64,000 nucleotides of DNA, taken from assembly GCA_033439295.1 (NCBI GenBank), contig JAVTLE010000003.1, positions 496,001 to 560,000 of the forward strand, given 5' to 3'. Position 1 is the stretch's first letter, and each line of letters opens with the position of its first letter. The notes beneath the pieces are model-generated. The model did not search any database. It was not told the origin of the DNA and saw nothing but the letters and a program-made list of their open reading frames with translations. Of the stretch, positions 61,571-64,000 are shown one piece after another. Source of the DNA: Deuterostichococcus epilithicus. Its lineage: Eukaryota > Chlorophyta > Trebouxiophyceae > Prasiolales > Stichococcaceae. The translations under genes were made by a program, and so were the position numbers.

Positions 61571-64000
61571 ATGGCATCAGAAGCCAGCGACGGCAGCGGC
61601 GGCGGCGCCGCACGGGGTGGCAGCAACGGCAGCAGCAGCGTCTGCAACGGCAGCGCGGGCGCGTCGCCGGCGGCCAGCGGCAGCCTGAACGACGCGCATG
61701 CGTGGAGCCCCCTGTCGGCGTCCATGCAGCCGAAGCGGCTGCCGTCGCTCGTGGTGTTCAGCGGCGGCACCGCCTTCAACACCGTTGCTGGTGGGTGGCC
61801 TTGCATTGAGGCATGCCTGCTGCAATGAGACCTGAGCAACCACCTCTGGGGACATTTTGCAGTTCCACACGCTGCCGACCAGCCCGCCGGCGTCAGGTAT
61901 CCGGCAGAAACTCCTGCGCCTGCTGCCTGCTGCGGACTCCAGCCCCGCTGCCGAAAGAGGATCACCCGCATGGCCTGGAGCGCCGAGACGAGAGCCTCCA
62001 GCGGTGCAATGCCCCCTTGAGCGTTGCGCTCGAGCTGTGGCTGCTGTCCCGCTCGCCGACAGAGCTAGCAGCTCAGCAATCCCTGCACGACTGAAGTTCT
62101 GCAGACTAAATGTCACCCCTCATGCACCCCATCATCTGTAGCCCAGGGCCCTAGACTCTACATCTGGGGGCGCATGCCGCAGGCCACATGAGGGCGCTGA
62201 CGACGCGCGTGGCGCACGTGCTGCCGGTGTCCGACGACGGCGGCTCCACGGCGGAGATCGTGCGCGTGCTGGGCGGCCCGGCGGTCGGCGACATCCGCTC
62301 CCGCTGCCTGCGCTTGGCCGACGACAGCAACGAGGAGGCGCGGCCTCCCTTCCTAGCGCCGCTGCTGTGGCTCTGCCACTGCGGCGCCCGCTGCCATGAT
62401 GCGAGGCGCCTCGTCTCTGCTGGGGCGCCTGCATGCATGTGAAGTTGTAGGCCTGCAAACACCGCATCCCTGGGAAAGACGCTGCGTTCGTCTTGGCTGG
62501 GGCCCGGCACGTCAGCTCCGTCCCGGCATCTCCTGTGACACCAGCGGCGAGGGCGCTGCGTGCTCTGTGGGCAGCAGTCTGCCACAGGCAGCGACCTGCT
62601 GCAGGCAGCGCCCGGCTCGGCATGAAAAGTGCCGCACCTTGGCAGGCAGCCGGCACGTCAGGCGCTGACCACGCCTGTCATCCTGCCACAACCGCTCTGT
62701 CGTCGCTCTCTCTCATGTCACGTTTGGGGTTTCACATCCGTCCTCGTCCATGCACATGAACATGTCCTCAGCGGTTGCGCTCCACAGGCTCGGGCAGTGA
62801 GGGAGCTGCTGGCGTACCGCCTGCACCCGCACGACGCGGCGGCGGCGCGCCGCGAGTGGCACGACCTGGTGGAGGGACAGCACGCGCTGTGGGGCGGCGT
62901 GAGCGACCCCTACAAGCACACCATCCGCGCCTTCCTGGTGCACTTCCACTCCGCGATCCTGCGCCACTCGTCGGAGCGGTTCAACTTCCGCAACGGCAGC
63001 GTCGGTGCGCGCAGTTGCTCATGAGGCTGCGGGACCCCGAACCCCACTTGCGCATCCAAGGGCAGCTCTCTTCGTGGCGTGTGACTTGAGAAACAGGTCT
63101 GCATGAGGTTGGCCAGCCAGGCCCGCAGGGGACACAAGCCCAACAGTTGGACTCGGTATCCCCCGAGGCCTGCGTGTGGGACAGGCCTGCTTCCTGGGGT
63201 CGTCACTGCCTGCAGCTTCAGGAAACCATTGCTGTGATACTCCTGATACTCCTGCTACGCAATGGAGGCAGAACATGCTGTAGTGCTCACTCAACAGGCG
63301 ATTTTGTTTCCTGCGCTCCCTGGGAACCGCCATCTTCCCTCCGCAAAAAGAAGTTCTCACATAGATGCGTGCTCAACACTCAGGCAATTTCTTCTTCGCG
63401 GGCGCCCGCCTGTTCCTGCGTTCCCTGGAGGCCGCCATCTTCCTGTTCTCCCGTGTGGCGCGCATCCCGGACGGCTCCGCCGTGCTGCCCGCCATCTGCA
63501 CCGAGGGCGTCATCACCCTCGGCGCCGAGCTGGTGCGATTGCTTGTTGTTACTGTGCCAAAATGGCAAGTCGGTAATTCCTGCCGAGCCGGTGCGGTTCT
63601 TGTCTGTGGCCGGCAGACGCCGGCGGGCAGCTGGGCCACAGGGTCGTGCGGAATGTTGGGCACGCTTCCTGCTGGTCGGTTTTTTGGGGCCTCAGGGCAC
63701 GCTCATTGCGCACTGCGCCGCAGGCCCAGTGTGATGCCCGGTTGCACGAGCGGCAGCACTCGAGTGACACCTCGCGCACCCGGCCTTGGTTCAGCCAGCT
63801 CTCGTGCAGTGGCTCATGCAAGGCTTCGACGCGTGTGTGCGCAGGAGGGGGGCGCGGTGATCCGGGGGCAGAACCAGATATCGCACCCGCCGTGTGCAGC
63901 CGGCACGGTGGACAAATCCACTGGGGGGCCCGCGCTGCCGGCGCCTGTGCGCCGCATCCTCTACCTCTCCTCCGAAGGCACCCAGCAGGTCACGCCCCCA
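61571..64000 (+). CDS. CofD/YvcK-like (UPF0052) protein, 3' partial
   Basis: A Rossmann-fold protein of the 2-phospho-L-lactate transferase (CofD)/YvcK superfamily; the role in algae and plants is not established. Exons in phase: 61571-61790, 62183-62337, 62788-63004, 63384-63532 and 63845 to the window end. After a Gly/Ser-rich leader comes 'LPSLVVFSGGTAFNTVAG' (nucleotide loop), then 'RVAHVLPVSDDGGSTAEIVR' and 'GPAVGDIRSRCLRL', 'EWHDLVEGQHALWGGVSDPY', 'KHTIRAFLVHF', 'SERFNFRNGSVGNFFFAGAR' and 'VLPAICTEGVITLGAEL', 'VIRGQNQISHP'. These match the plant form closely. The exon-2 donor appears to be GC (GAG|GCGCGG), since this gives the right frame to 'ARAVRELL'. The 3' end is outside the window. 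The leader could be plastid or mitochondrial; undecided. Confidence 0.9.
63519..63613 (+). repeat. Possible exon echo at the CofD-like exon-4 donor
   Basis: GCCGAGCTGGTGCGATT at the exon end recurs about 57 bases on as GCCGAGCCGGTGCGGTT, both followed by a CTTGT-rich stretch. Short, so less certain than the others. Confidence 0.55.

Overview
The window is nuclear DNA from a GC-rich green alga. I infer a trebouxiophyte-like chlorophyte, but the genus cannot be named from this sequence. Genes are dense and cut by many short spliceosomal introns with TGCAG/CGCAG acceptors. Exon phases match across nearly all junctions I checked. Proteins are of plant and algal type: plant-form NDUFB8, class II DAHP synthase with a plastid leader, plant-type inositolphosphorylceramide synthase, and a CofD-like protein of the green-lineage form. 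There is no bacterial operon structure. Scattered single N bases show this is a draft assembly.

Layout: 1-8213 (+) ATRX/RAD54-like SNF2 helicase, 5' end outside the window, with an organelle-type tRNA-Phe fragment in one intron. 8767-9758 (-) NDUFB8, complex I. 10192-15879 (+) TRF4/PAPD5-type poly(A) polymerase. 16418-17904 (+) ALKBH6-type dioxygenase. 18426-18845 (+) ribosomal protein eL29. 19452-about 23430 (-) PH-domain protein. About 23750-26916 (+) MCRS1-like FHA protein. 28547-32531 (+) protein with two zinc-ribbon motifs and polyQ. 33825-37413 (+) IPC synthase with a 213-bp foldback element inside it. 37982-43730 (+) class II DAHP synthase. 44475-about 45985 (-) unknown protein. 46046-47024 (-) putative plastid twin-arginine protein. 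47812-53731 (+) EFR3-like scaffold. 54921-about 60000 (-) STAT-like protein with coiled coil, DNA-binding domain, linker and SH2. 61571-end (+) CofD/YvcK-like protein, cut by the window edge.

The genes are unrelated housekeeping and regulatory loci, not a cluster. EFR3 (phosphoinositide signalling at the plasma membrane) and IPC synthase (which uses phosphatidylinositol) are loosely linked in lipid biology only. Several neighbours are head to head and may share promoters.

Three signals stand out. First, many introns carry decayed tandem copies of the adjoining exon edge, often with the splice site ('exon echoes'); I found these in at least five genes and up to three copies deep. Second, there is a full STAT-architecture protein in a green alga. 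Third, several GC-AG introns have GCGCGC-type donors, fixed by reading phase, one of which splits the SH2 FLVR arginine codon. A 19-nt micro-exon encoding an IPC synthase active-site segment and a hairpin of about 95-bp arms are also notable.
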